64,000 nt of DNA, from the NCBI GenBank assembly GCA_963082875.1, contig OY720099.1, forward strand, positions 3,968,001-4,032,000. Direction: 5' to 3'. A program made the translations under genes and the position numbers. This document shows, piece after piece, positions 29,201 through 42,100 of this stretch (position 1 is its first letter; every line of letters starts with the position of its first letter). The notes under the pieces were generated by a model. It did not search any database. It was not told where the DNA came from and saw only the letters and a program-made list of their open reading frames with translations. The stretch is from Corella eumyota. Its lineage: Eukaryota; Chordata; Ascidiacea; Phlebobranchia; Corellidae.

Positions 29201-32200
29201 GTTAGTTTAAAAAACTTGTTAATGAAATAGTAACGCCTTATTCAAAGCTATAGTAAAACAGTTTTTTGGATAATTTAATCGTCGTTTGTTGGCAACTTTA
29301 GGGCAATCAAGCAATATATTTGCTTGGCTATATTGATTGTTAAAAATGTCACTAAAATGATCTTTGTAAAATAGAGTAAATTAAGTTTATTCACCTGGAG
29401 GCACGAATTCGTATTTTTGGTAATGTCTCCAAGTTTGTCCAGGTTGAGGTCGGCTCGAGTGGGTGTATTGGGTGATGTTCATCACATAACATATCTCTAA
29501 TGCACCGAAGTAACTGAATGACTGGCAGACGAAACTAAAATAATGTCAACGTTAGGATTAAAAAGAAAGATAAAGATTTATTCCAGCAAAATTTTGCCTA
29601 AATATGTCTTAAAAATTGTTTTATAAACCTACAAAAAAAGTGATATTGACTTAAAACAGTATATTAAAAACGGTAATAAAAAATATAAATACTTGAAACT
29701 TTAAATGAACAAGTTTTTTTTATAAATTGTCTAATATAGTAAATTAAAAATTATTTACAATTGTTCGGTACAACATAGTTGCATGCAATCTTCAAAACTT
29801 GTCTTGTTGTAAGTTATAAAGAAATCCTCTTTCACTCCTTGTAGATAAAAACCGTCAAAACCTTCAAACGAACTCTCGCAATCTAAAAAAAGAAAAATGT
29901 TAACGGTGTCACGTGATTAGAAAATATTGGATAACAATCCTACAAGGTAAAAAAAAAATTTCAAATTTTTGTTTCAATAAAGATTTTTATTTTTCAATTT
30001 CGCAAAAGTTTTTAAAATTTTTGGTGATTTAAAAAACTTACAAAACAACATTTTCTTGTATGAATGCTCTTTTAGCAAAACCAATAAACTAGTTTTTACA
30101 ATTTTATTTATTTTTTATACGTTTCTCCTGCATTATGTGGGTTTACTCATTCCTTTAATTATAGATTTTGGTTTCTTAACCTTGATTTATACCAAGATAA
30201 CTAGATAGTAAAGATGTAAGGGTATTTTTAAAATCAATAATTATCAAATTTGAAGCAATGTATGATGTAATCTTTAAAATAAGAATCCATTTTTTTATTT
30301 TTAAAATTCGGAAAATGTGGATTAAATTTCGAATAAAAATGTCGCCAATAAAATCTGATAAGAATTCGGATTTGTAATTTAAGGCGAATTTTTCTTTGGT
30401 TGATACCTTAAGTATGTGATTTAGTGGTATCGAATAACAGCAGAAGACTCTTAAATCTCATGTTGACATTTTTGAATGTCATATCAAACAGAAATTGTCG
30501 AAGTCTTTCTTTGATACATTTATATTTTAAACCAAAGTGCTTTCGAATGCAGAATTTAAAGATTAAGAGCTTATTTGTATCGTTTAAAATGTGCACTTAA
30601 ACTAAAATAAGCTTAGAATGGTGTTAAATGGCATATTTATAAACTGAACAATAATAATAATCGTTGTTTCGAATAATATCCAATTCTCGTATATGTTAAA
30701 TCTATAATTCCATTGTATGGGTAAATAAAATGGTTAAGTACTATTGTTTCAAAATCGGATTTTAACTACAAAGCATTGCTCGTTGTGTTATCCATCAACA
30801 TTAACTTGGGTCAATTTAACCATAATTCTTTTCAATGACGTCACTACTCTAACCAAATATGTTTTAAAACAAACTTAAACCCGTTTAGCCTTTAAGTAAT
30901 TTGAAAATTTAAATTTTGACGTCGGCCTATGTCAAAAATGTGATAGATTATAATCAAACATTTTTAACACGCTTAACATCAGGTTTTTATTAAGTATGAT
31001 AAACAAAACGCCTAAATTTTTTTACGCTAATATCAAAATTAAATTTCCTAATAAAATAAAATATTTATATCTAAACTTGATAATTTGTATTTTTTTATTT
31101 TAAACTAAGTGAATATTATTAAGGGTTAATTTATTAGATGTTAATAAAATGATAATTTAATAATGTTAAAAAATTGTCATTTAATAATTAAATTCAGGAA
31201 TATATCATAAATTTTTTTTAAAGGTTATTTACTAAAAACCTGCTTCTGCATAAATATTTGTTAAACTTGTTTTTAATGTTATTTTAACTTTAACAAAATT
31301 GTGGTTAAGAATGTGAAATTGTAGCAACTTTATAACACCTAGTGATTTAATGGTTTTATAATAGGTCCAAATTGAATTTAAATTAAATATAAAAAAAATA
31401 GTTTTTTATTTGTTTAACAAAATTTTAACCTGTTTAACACCTTTATTAAATTAAAATTAAAATCATTTTTTCAAATTTAAAATTTTTTTTCCTAAACCAA
31501 TTTATATATCAATTTTTAAATATTTCTTTTGTGAATTAAAAAATAATTTATTTAATTTATTTTTTTCTATAAAAATAAATATTATGGTATTGCTATATTA
31601 TCTAAGTTTACAATGTTTTATGCCTATCAAATTGAAATGTTGATATTTAATACGAATACTGTGCCCTGATCGTTGATATGATCTTATCGACTCGACCGTT
31701 TGCAAAACATTGAAAACAAAAGAAAAAAATTGATTAAATCAGTTTTTTGAGGTATAAGATGACGTTCTTGTTATGGGTTTTTAAATCAATCTTTGCATTA
31801 ATCAAAATTATTTTTTTGACACTTTAGTTTAAAATCAAAGCATTTTTGCATGGCGTGATTCTTATTTATTTATTTTGCTATTTTATCCAAAAATGTGTTA
31901 GAAAATATTTTTAAAAAAATTAAAAAATTTTTAAAGTTTTTATTTCGAAATTTTAAATATAAAATAACTAAATATTAACGAACCCTCTGGTTCCGCGGTG
32001 GTTGTTGCGTGGTCATATTGGTGTGCTATTATGACGTCAGGTTGTTGGCACATGACCAGTGTAGTCGTTAGAGCGACACAAAGGTAAAACAGCCTAAAAG
32101 ATTTAAAAAAAATGATTTAATTTTTTAAGTGATTTTAAAATCAAGTTAAATAAAAAAACTATTTTAATTAACGTAGTGAATGATGCCTGAACAAAAAGTA

Positions 32201-34306
32201 CATTTAAAAATTTGTTATTTAAAAAAAAAAATCTTTAAAAATTTGGCCGAAAATCAACTTAATTAGGCGCAGTCGTTTTTAAGATATTGCCTCACCTTTT
32301 AACATAGGGATTAATGGCATTTAATCATTACTTAAAAAATTCTAAAGTACCATTCCGTGCTAGCTCACCTTAGGCGCGTCGTTTTATTTAAATATACCGG
32401 CTAATTAAAGGCCTGCGTTTTTAGATCAGTATTTATTGCAAATGATGATAACCTTAAAAAATGCGTGAATTTTTGTTTTTTATGTATTTAAAAATTTTAG
32501 ATTTTGTATTACGTATAAAACAATTCAATGTAATTTTTTTTTTTTTTAAACAAAATTGTTCTTTAAATTTGTTTTTATTTTTAATTTATTTTCGAATAGA
32601 AAATGAAATTACTTTTTGCTTTTACGTATTGCGGCCGCCAACTTTAAATTATTAATTTGGTTTTTACATTCTTAAAGTAATTTGTTTTTATATTTTACAA
32701 CACACTTATTGTTTGAGGCTAGTATAAATATAGAAACACAAAGAACATAAAATTTTCTTCGGAAATTTTGATTTTGGTTTAAGCAAATTGAATTAATTTA
32801 TATTTACATACAAAATTGCTTTTTTTGTCTTACCAAATATGGAAAAATTTGTTGGTTATTTTTTGTACTTGTTTTTATAATGATCTTATCAGGTAAAATA
32901 TAGGATTTGTGACACAATTGTTTGACATATATTTAATTTTAAAAATGTTGCTTTAAAAAAAAAAATTTTTTTAGTATTAAATGGTTTTTATATTTCTAAC
33001 ATTTTAACTTTTATGTTTGCCAATTTATTTAATGACAACTATATTGTGACGTCATAATGTTAATTGGTTTATACGACACGTCATAACGCCGGTCGCACTT
33101 CAGAACGCGCGCAAGGGTCATAACCGAATAACGTCGCCATTACTTTTAATTACGCTTTTCCGAAAAAAAAGTTGTTACGTTTATTTGATTAATAGGTTAA
33201 TTGTGTTAATGATGTTTTAGAACGCCGATTCGCAATTAAACAAAACAATTACATCTAGTAATTTACCAAGTAATACCCATGGCCTTTAAAAACAAATTAT
33301 GTAGCGTTAATAATTATCAAATTAATAAAAAATCGCTGATTTTTACAAGTTCGTGCAAAAACTATTCAATTTCTCAATACGTTTGTGACGTCATAATCAG
33401 ATTACACGATTTCTATGTTAATAATAAACATGGCTGACCAGTACAAGGAAATGTTTGTTCGAAAACTTAAAAAAAACTTTCAATTTTGCAATTTTAAATA
33501 CGGTCTTTTGAACAAAAAAAATGTTATTTCTTTTGCTTATGCCATTTTACGTGTGATTTTTTATTTATTGGTAAACAATGATATGTAAAAAATTTAAATA
33601 ATCTTGGATTTACACAACTTGGGATTACAAAACTAATATGACGTCACAGCCAAAACGAACGACACTTCACAATTAGATATATTGTTATTTGCGCTGCATT
33701 TAAATTATACGTGAAATAATAAACGGATATGTAAGTTCATTTACAAAAAAATAAGCTGCATCGTGGTATACCGTACGACAAAGTCAACCCTATAAAAACT
33801 AAATGTAAATTTTTATAGTAACTTTATATCCGAAATGTGCCACATTGTTTTTAAAAGGTTATATGCTCGCGTGTACTGGCTGTAGGGTGAAATAAATTAG
33901 TAAACAAATGGTAAAATCACGTGTTTAAAAAAATAACATGATTGAATTTAACGCATTACTTAGAATTGCGAGTAATTCTGCCCCGGAATTGGTTTTATTT
34001 TTAGAGTTAACTAAAATAGCGTTAAATTTTCTCTTTAATTAAATTACCCTTCTACGTAAGTTGAAATAATTTTTTTAGGGTAATAAAGGCCATAAATGTT
34101 ATTAAAAACTGTGGTAATTCTTTTAAAAGTTATTAAAATTAATAAATAAAATTTATTTAATAAATTGTGTTTAACGATTAAATTAACTTAACTTATTTAA
34201 AATTATATATAATAATTTTTAATTTAAAAAAAAAAGAAAAAAAAGAATTAAAACAATAAATAATTATAATTTTAACTTACATGAATGAAAGTTTTCCGGA
34301 TAACAT
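26214..34306 (-). CDS. PAN/apple - mucin linker - EGF - transmembrane protein (8 exons)
   Basis: Exons in transcript order: 34306-34281, 32093-31984, 29882-29759, 29534-29395, 28740-28435, 27648-27511, 27363-27215, 26342-26214; 1122 bases, 373 residues, every junction in phase. Layout: signal peptide (hydrophobic LFYLCVALTTTLVM, residues about 9-24); a PAN/apple-like Cys module (residues about 47-105; DCESSF, CMQLCCTEQFFVCQSF, EICYVMN); a Thr/Ser-rich mucin-like stretch of about 100 residues; one EGF domain (CSKECKNEGKCEL to CVCPETYSGEFCE); a membrane helix (YIIIVIALVAVIFLLFLSVI); and a basic cytoplasmic tail ending TSV, which fits a class I PDZ ligand. Probably a cell-surface adhesion or receptor protein. 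I do not know a named orthologue. Confidence 0.82.
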
Positions 34307-37300
34307 TATTATTAACTTTTCTTCTCGACGATCAAGTATCAAAAAAATTCCTGACAAAATTTAGGCTGTCACCTTAGCAGAACTAAAATACTTAATGACC
34401 AACTGTTCGCCAATTTAGCCAGAAAAATGTGCTGATTTTCGCCTACGGACAACGTAAAAAAAATCCACTTATTTTCTAACTGTAATTATCAAAAGACCTG
34501 GAATGTAAAATTTAAGATAATTAGAGCTTCAGTGACAAGCTTTTGTAATTGTAGGGCTACTTTATTTCTTTTCGTGAGTACACAAATTTCGAATTGATGT
34601 AAATTGAAGAGTAGGCGGGCTTAATTACGGTTTATTAGACCGCGTTTCATCTTGGCATTGCTAAAATCTTTCCTAAAATGGCATAATTAGCGTGCGGGAC
34701 GAAGTTGGTTTATTGAAATTGTCTAGTCCGATACTTAAGCTTGAAGCATTGTCGCAAAATTTCTGTACCACACAAAAATTTTTGAAAACTTGTTATTTTC
34801 TCTTAAAAATTGCCCGCACTGAAAAAGCATTCATAAATTTCTTATTTTTTTTGCTTCAAAAAATGATATTTTTTTTAACTAACCAACTGTCTTTGTCTAA
34901 AGTACAGCAGTCTATACATAGCAAATTGTCTTTCTAATAAGCTCTACTATGTATTATATCTTATAGGGTGATCATAGTAATGCATTATTTACAACCTCGC
35001 TACATGACATATAACAATGTCGCCTTTAATGACTTATTATAGTTGATCTCTAGTAATAACACAAAGACATTATTTAATGCAAGTTTAAGAAATAATTTTT
35101 GGTCTATTATTTTAGATTAATTTTTCGGTTAGTTTTTTAACGTAAATTTTTAAAGTTGTTAGGATAAAATATAAAATATCAATTTTTAGCATTTTGCAAT
35201 TTGTTAAATTTTTTCTTACGTTTTTGTTAGCTGTTTTGTTGAACAAATTTTAGTACGTTTATGGGTTTCAAAATACGATTTTTAGTTTGTAATCCTGGTA
35301 TAATAGTTTGTCAAAATATTATTTTTAGCGCTTGGACAACTGTTATTATTGGTTTAAGTTAATAGGCCTTTTTTCTAACTAAAACAACTATTATTTAAAA
35401 TTTAAGGTCTTATTCTTATGATATTAATTAGTTTTGTTTTCGAATATTACCAAATTAATTTTCTTGACATATCTGAAATTTTGAGTTTTATTTTTGTTTA
35501 TAGAATTAGTTGACCTCAAAATAAATAAAGGTGAACTTTTTTCTCTTTACATTAATATTAATTATGCAAAGACAGTTGTAAATTTTAATTACTCTTTTAA
35601 GGGCGTTAACAAAATAAAATATTTATTTTAAAAAAAGTAAAAATATGCAAATTTAAAATACAAATATTTTACTCTAGAATATATATATTTTTTTAGTAAA
35701 AAATGTTATTATTTGAAATACGTATTTTTTAAATATTTTTCTTACTGTCACTTTGCCCTTAATCTCTACATGCCTATATGTTAAAAACCTAACAATAATT
35801 ATCAATTTAAAATCAAATTAACTATACAGAAGACTCGTGCGTTATACCTGAATATAAACATGATCGAATTCAAATGCTCTTGTTAATTATGACGTCACAA
35901 TTATATCGAACGAACGTGGTTATGCGTTGGTTATAAAACACGTAACATGGGAAATGTAAAACAATTTAAAGATTAGGATTTTGAGCGTTATATTTTTCGC
36001 TGGCATAATATCTAATTAAATACCCTTAAATATTTGGGTTGGTCTGAATTTAGAATTAATAACTGGTTTGGTTTAAAATTTGCCAGCAACGATGTTAGTA
36101 ATTTTCGAACTCGGTGCTGTTTCTAAATTCTTTTTCTTTTTTTTGGCAAAATGTTTAAAACATTTTGTAAAATTTATATGTTTTATAAAAACCTATAGAG
36201 TATAAATTCTAACTTAAATTTTCACATTTTGATTTTAAGACAAAATATTTAAAAAAATTTGCAAGAAACTTTATGCGTATATAAAACTTATTTAAATATA
36301 CATAACTCTTTTTTACATAAGCTAACCACTAGCCTACTTAAACTGTAATAATCAAGACAAACCACATCTTAAAAAGGTGTGTTAATCAGTCTAACATGCA
36401 AAACCTAACCTTTAAATAAGACTGTAACCTTTTATAAGTTGTACTTGTAGCAGTACATTTTGTTTGATCCTGGTGTTATATACCTGACAAGGAAACTTGC
36501 CTGCAATTAGCAAGTAATTAACAAGCATAACCGGTACTAACTTTTTAGCGTAGTAATTATCTTGTCAATTCGCTGACTTTTAAACACTGAAATGTGCAGG
36601 TATTGTAAGTCACTCACTTACAGAGAGTGATACTCTAATATCAAAATGCGGTTTTGCCAATATTAAGTCCTACTTATGTTATAACCACTGCTTGAAAACC
36701 AGGCGCTAAAAACTAAAACCTGTCGGATACTGGTTCTATCCACTTATAAAATTCCTATCACCTGCTGTAATTTAAGTAGCCAATTTATTTTTTTACCTCA
36801 ACAAAATCGTCTCCACCTTTTTGACGGTCCTTATTTCCGTTTATAAGTCGAATCGTGACTGCTATCATTTTTCAATGCATTTGCACTGACAGTATAATGT
36901 CATTAATGCCTGGGGCTATCATATTGTTGACGTCGTTCTGTTCGTCCTATTTTCATTATATTACAAAGCCTTTACGGCCACTTCTTATATATGTGTGGTC
37001 ACAACACTGGATTAAAATTCTTAATTTTTTTCATATTAGTTGTAAAAAGCATTAACCGTTTTAGAGGACATCAATTTTAGGATTTTTGGTCGAAACTTTA
37101 ATTTGTTTTCGAAACTTTTTTTTTAGAGAAGTATATTTAAACTTAAATTTTTTTTTGACTTATCTAATTTTTTAAGTGCATTGTTATATATTTTTTGTAA
37201 CTAAATTTAAATATTTTCATAAACTATTTTAAAATATTATTTACACTTTTTTATAGTTTTTAATGTTTTTTTTATAACGTAAGCGCGAAAAATATATTAC

Positions 37301-39100
37301 CCAATTTTAAAAAATATATTAAGTTTTATAATTTTTTATACCAGCAATTGACCTTTGCAAATTTATTGCTAATATTGTTCAACTATTACTAAAATTAAAT
37401 AGCTAGTCAAAATTCTTTATAAAAAATTTAGCAGAAATACGCATTTTTATTACCAATAAATGTTACAACCAATCATAGTCCTTTTAAAATTTAAAGCCTA
37501 TAAATTTAATAACACGAATATACTCCTTACCTTTAAAAATTTTACAATGAACCGTAACTTGATATGTGACACGACTCTTATATAGCCTGTTTACGACAAT
37601 TAGCCGTTAATTAGTTTCTAACAACCCGCTTAATAAATACTTGAAAAATGTAAAAATGGCGCCAACTTGATGATTTTAATTTTTGGTTAAGTTTTTTCTT
37701 GGATTTTTGTATTAAATGTGTAGGTGTTTGTTGTAAAATGTGTAGGTATCATGTTGTATGTAGGAGTTTGAAGGTTAATATTAATATTCGTTAATCTTTT
37801 TATCTGGAATGTATAATTATCGCACTGAAAATTTAAATAGTTGCAATTAGGTATTGCTCAAGTAAGCGATTATTCTAAAGATTTTATTCTAATTTTTTTC
37901 TAAAAAATATTAAACATTTTACCATACATTGCCGCTACGGGAAAAAAATAAAAATTCGAATACAAGATTTAAATTATGTTAAATTATTGAATATTTGTAC
38001 ATCATTTTATTATAACAATATACTATACATGGCCACTTAACCTATCTTGACAGTCCAAGTTATTTAACAATCTACATTTTAAAGTAGAATATTTTTATTT
38101 CTAGTAATTAGAACTTTTTTACTTCACACCTGTTGCTTAGCAAGCACTTTAACCAAACCCTTTTTACCGGTATGGAATTAATTTAATTGTTGGATTCAGT
38201 TTTTGAGAAAAGATTTTTTTTAGTTGATTTTTCTGTAAATAAACCAACGTTTTTTTAATTCAACCCTTTTCCAGTGTGGCTTATAGATTTATTTGTTTAA
38301 TGTATAGTAAAAAATATATTTTTTTTTCTAGAATTTCAGAAAGATAAATAAAAAAAAAGTAAACGAAGACGAAAAAAAAATCAAGATATCAAAGTTTCTA
38401 CCAAAAATGTAAGACAAAGGTATTTGTTTATCCATTTTGTTTTTTATTTTTTTTCGAAATTAAATAAATTTTTTCTTAATTTATCAGTAATGAGAATTAA
38501 TTTTCCAAGTGCTTAAAATTGCGAAATCTCGCAAAAATATGATCACAACAAAAAAACATGATATCTTAAATTTTTAATTAAACGTTTAACCCTGCGATTA
38601 TATTGTAATGCTGCTTAACATTATGACGTCACAGTGCTTCCTACGCGACCTGATTGTGACGTCAGAGTCTCGAATTTTAAGTTGTTTTGGTCAGAAATCC
38701 ACACGCCTTTGATTTTTCGCAGTAACCTGAATTATTGACAAATATGTCTAAACAGTTAGAAATGTTAAATATGTATTTACATGGGTTAGTTATATTAAGT
38801 TTAAATTTCCTATTAAGGAGAAACTTAATAAATTTAATCCTATAATAATTATTTTTTGATATTTGTTATCTTAAAGTTACCTAAAAAAAGAATTAAAATA
38901 AGCTATCAGTGTTGTGTAAAATCTGAACCTTTCGTTTGCAAAGTAAGATACTGTAGTTGGTGATTATATTTAAAGCAATGGTTTTCAATTTTTGAATAGT
39001 TTATTCAGAATCTATTAAATAGCATTATGTAAGTGACAAACACATTCGGTTTCTATTATCGTCTAAATTTTGCTTACTATTTAAACACATGCTTGTAAAA
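34307..39100. other. 4.8 kb gene-free region
   Basis: Upstream flank of the PAN-EGF gene and downstream flank of otopetrin. Open frames at 34692-34937 and 36855-37055 have no recognisable content. It contains TGACGTCA at 35890, 38624 and 38657 and TGACGTCG near 36926. Very AT-rich; no SINE of the main family is visible. A regulatory role is plausible but not shown. Confidence 0.6.
39000..39005 (-). terminator. candidate poly(A) signal (otopetrin)
   Basis: AATAAA on the minus strand, about 96 bases beyond the otopetrin stop codon. Confidence 0.45.
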
Positions 39101-42100
39101 CTATGCATACGACCAAATTTCAAACAAACAACCTGCTGAATGCATTCGAAAAAATATACTCAAAGGTCTACAAATCATTAAAATTGTCGTCCAAACGCTA
39201 GCCCCGTAGAAATTGGACTGGTAAAAATGCACGCTAAACGCGGTACCGTCCAACGACATAAACATCCATAAGGTAGCGTTAGAGAGCAGTAGGTACATTA
39301 CCACGTTTCTAAGGATAATTCTCTGCCGATTGGGTCTTGCTAAATGACTTTTGGAGACTATTTTGATTACGGTCTGCGCTGCTTGATGAGTTTTTTCAAC
39401 TAAGTCAGACGCTGCGCCTATACTGTCAGTAGATGCAATGCTACCCAAGGATATGAGATCTTCCTTAGCGAACTCTAGAAGCGGGGTTGAGTTTTCTGTC
39501 TCGTCTGTTAAAATAATTTTGGGGATTTTCCCGTTTCTGAGATTTCGCTTGGTCATTTTACTGTTGTGCAGCGCGTTCAATTTCATTTGAAATTCCTGTT
39601 CGTGATTCTCTAAAGTTTTCGGTTGCGATTTTACGTTGTTGGCAAGATACTGGTCGTAATGTTGAGGTGGTGGTTTGGTTTGCGGAGCGCAGGCGATCGC
39701 GGAAATCACAGAAGTGACGGAATTCTGCCGGCTGCGGATAAATTTGTTCGGAAAGTTACTAGCAAATTCCTCGCTATCGCTTTCGTCGTTGCTTTTTTGT
39801 TCGGCGACATTTCTATTAACACGCTCGTTGAAAACAGTCTCAAACCTAGTAAAGGTAAAGTGTGTTACATGACATATTGCTTTGTGCAAATATAATAATT
39901 AAATTAATTTTAAACCGCCAAAATATTAAATATAAAATTTTTGGAAGGTAATAAAGTTTGGGCATTTTTGATGCCGTAGCTGTTTCTACCTTAATTTAAC
40001 TTGTTTGATTGTTTCTTTGGATCTCATTGAGGTTTCTGGTTCTCTTTTAAGTCCAAACAACACAAAGATTGCCTACAAAAAACATTTTTTAGAACAGATT
40101 TTGTAACGTAAATTGTAAAATAGGTTTTTACGAAAGATATACATGCATTGGCATATTAAACTTAGAAAAATATCACTTTGAAACTTTAACAAATTTGCAT
40201 CTTGAGATTATTTTAAATTTTCAAATATTACCTGACAAACGCATTGTAGAGTGTCGCACATAGGACAAAGTAAACTTAGAACCCAATCACCATCATCCTT
40301 ATTATCTGGTCCAGCAATCACTGCCAACATGGAGAAAGTGTTTAAAATAAGCGGGCCTAGAATGCAGATTAGCAAAAGCGAAATGTCCAGAATATCGGAG
40401 TGCCCTTTGACAAAGATTTAAAAGGATTTAATTTTTTTTCTTTGTTAACGCTTTAACTTGTATTAGCAGAAAAACGAGAGCGATGAATTAAAGTTTAACT
40501 TTAAAATCGTGCAGTTTTTTTTCGTTATTTGGGTATACCAACTTAAATCTTTGTAGAATATCAAACTCACCTTGTGTTAAAGGACGGACAATTTTAAGAA
40601 AAAGATAAAAGCCCAAGTAACAAGCAGCCAACATACTAAGTTCTAGAGCTATCTAGAAATAAAGTAGCAATCTCATTTATTAGATAACTTTAATGTTTAC
40701 AACACAAAGATTACTATTTTCCTAGCAGTATTTACCGATGTTTTATCTTAATAGAACTGCATAAATAAAAAGTAAAAGTCTTTTACCAAAAAGCAATTAT
40801 AAATGTTTAATGTATTCCAAAAAGTTGGTAAATGACCACTAAAAGATTCTAATCCTGATGTTCCAAGGATGATCATTACAACCATTGCAATGAATATTGT
40901 AAAACAACCAAGACCTAAGCCTTCAAATTAAAATAAAAAAAGTTACTTTTGTTAGATAGATTTACATTCGGTAACCTTGTTAAGATTTCTATCAAGGTAT
41001 TATAACATTTTCTTACCTGAATAAGACTTGTAAAGTTTATGACTTGGTCGTATCACGCCTTCGCAAGGTGGAGGTCTCTTTAGAACATTGCTCCAAGTAA
41101 TGTAAAGTAGACAAGATGCGACCAAGCTAAACTCGATCAAGAAAGGAAACAGAAATTTTTCTACAGCATGCATCATGACACATATCTGTGCAGTACAGGT
41201 ACAAGATTGATCTAAAGAAAAATATGATGTAATATTAAATTACCGAGTGCTAAAAAGCTGTTTTTTTAACTACATGTTTTTATGCTTTAGATTTTAATAA
41301 AAAAATTTAAGATTTCTAAACTTGGAAAAAAGGTTTAATTCTTTTTGTGAAAGAACAACTTTCTTATCTCTCTTTACGTTAAAGGTACTTTTTGCTTGTA
41401 AATAAAAGTTAAATTAAAGATGTAAACATGTTGTTGATTTTTAATAACACAAAATATTGCAAACCAACGACTACATGTAAAGCCTTTGGTTTATATATTT
41501 GATTTGTTTATCTGTATTTGTGTTGCCTTTTAATTCCATGGGGAAATTTAATAAAATTATAATTTGACGGGTGACCTTATTGCTTATGGCAACCTTACGA
41601 CGCGATTTATGTTAATACCTGAGATTATTTGTCTAAAAAAGTTCAATATTATAACGAATCGAATTTGTGATTAATAGAATGCGCAAGCTATTGATTAAGT
41701 GACTACAATTGTTTTTTTTATTGACTTTTGCTATATTGCCATTGATCCCATGCTATTGTTACAATTAACAGACTATTTATAAGTTATATTAACGTTTTAG
41801 TAGCAATCTGAGTGTGGTTTACCTATATTTTCTTCTGGTAAAAGAACCTGAAAAACGCCAGCTTGTTGAACCATATTTTCTTGCAAACTTGAAGTATGGT
41901 TCTCTTCAAAAGTTTTCGGCAAATTTTGGTGTGCGGAATGGCCAATCGGGGTCACGTGGGTTTCTGTAATTGACGTCATAAGTGTTAAACTATGACGTTA
42001 TTAACATAGTTTAATTGTAAAGTGATAAGGCCCAAATTTTAGGTGGCATCACATAGTTACTAACCTAACAGATGTCCGTCTTTTACATGTAAAGCATGAA

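Noticed and set aside
34692-34937. 81-codon plus-strand frame in the gene-free region
   Set aside because: No domain, no splice partners and composition like translated AT-rich noncoding DNA.
39623-39895. Plus-strand open frames opposite the last otopetrin exon
   Set aside because: Antisense shadow of a confirmed coding exon.
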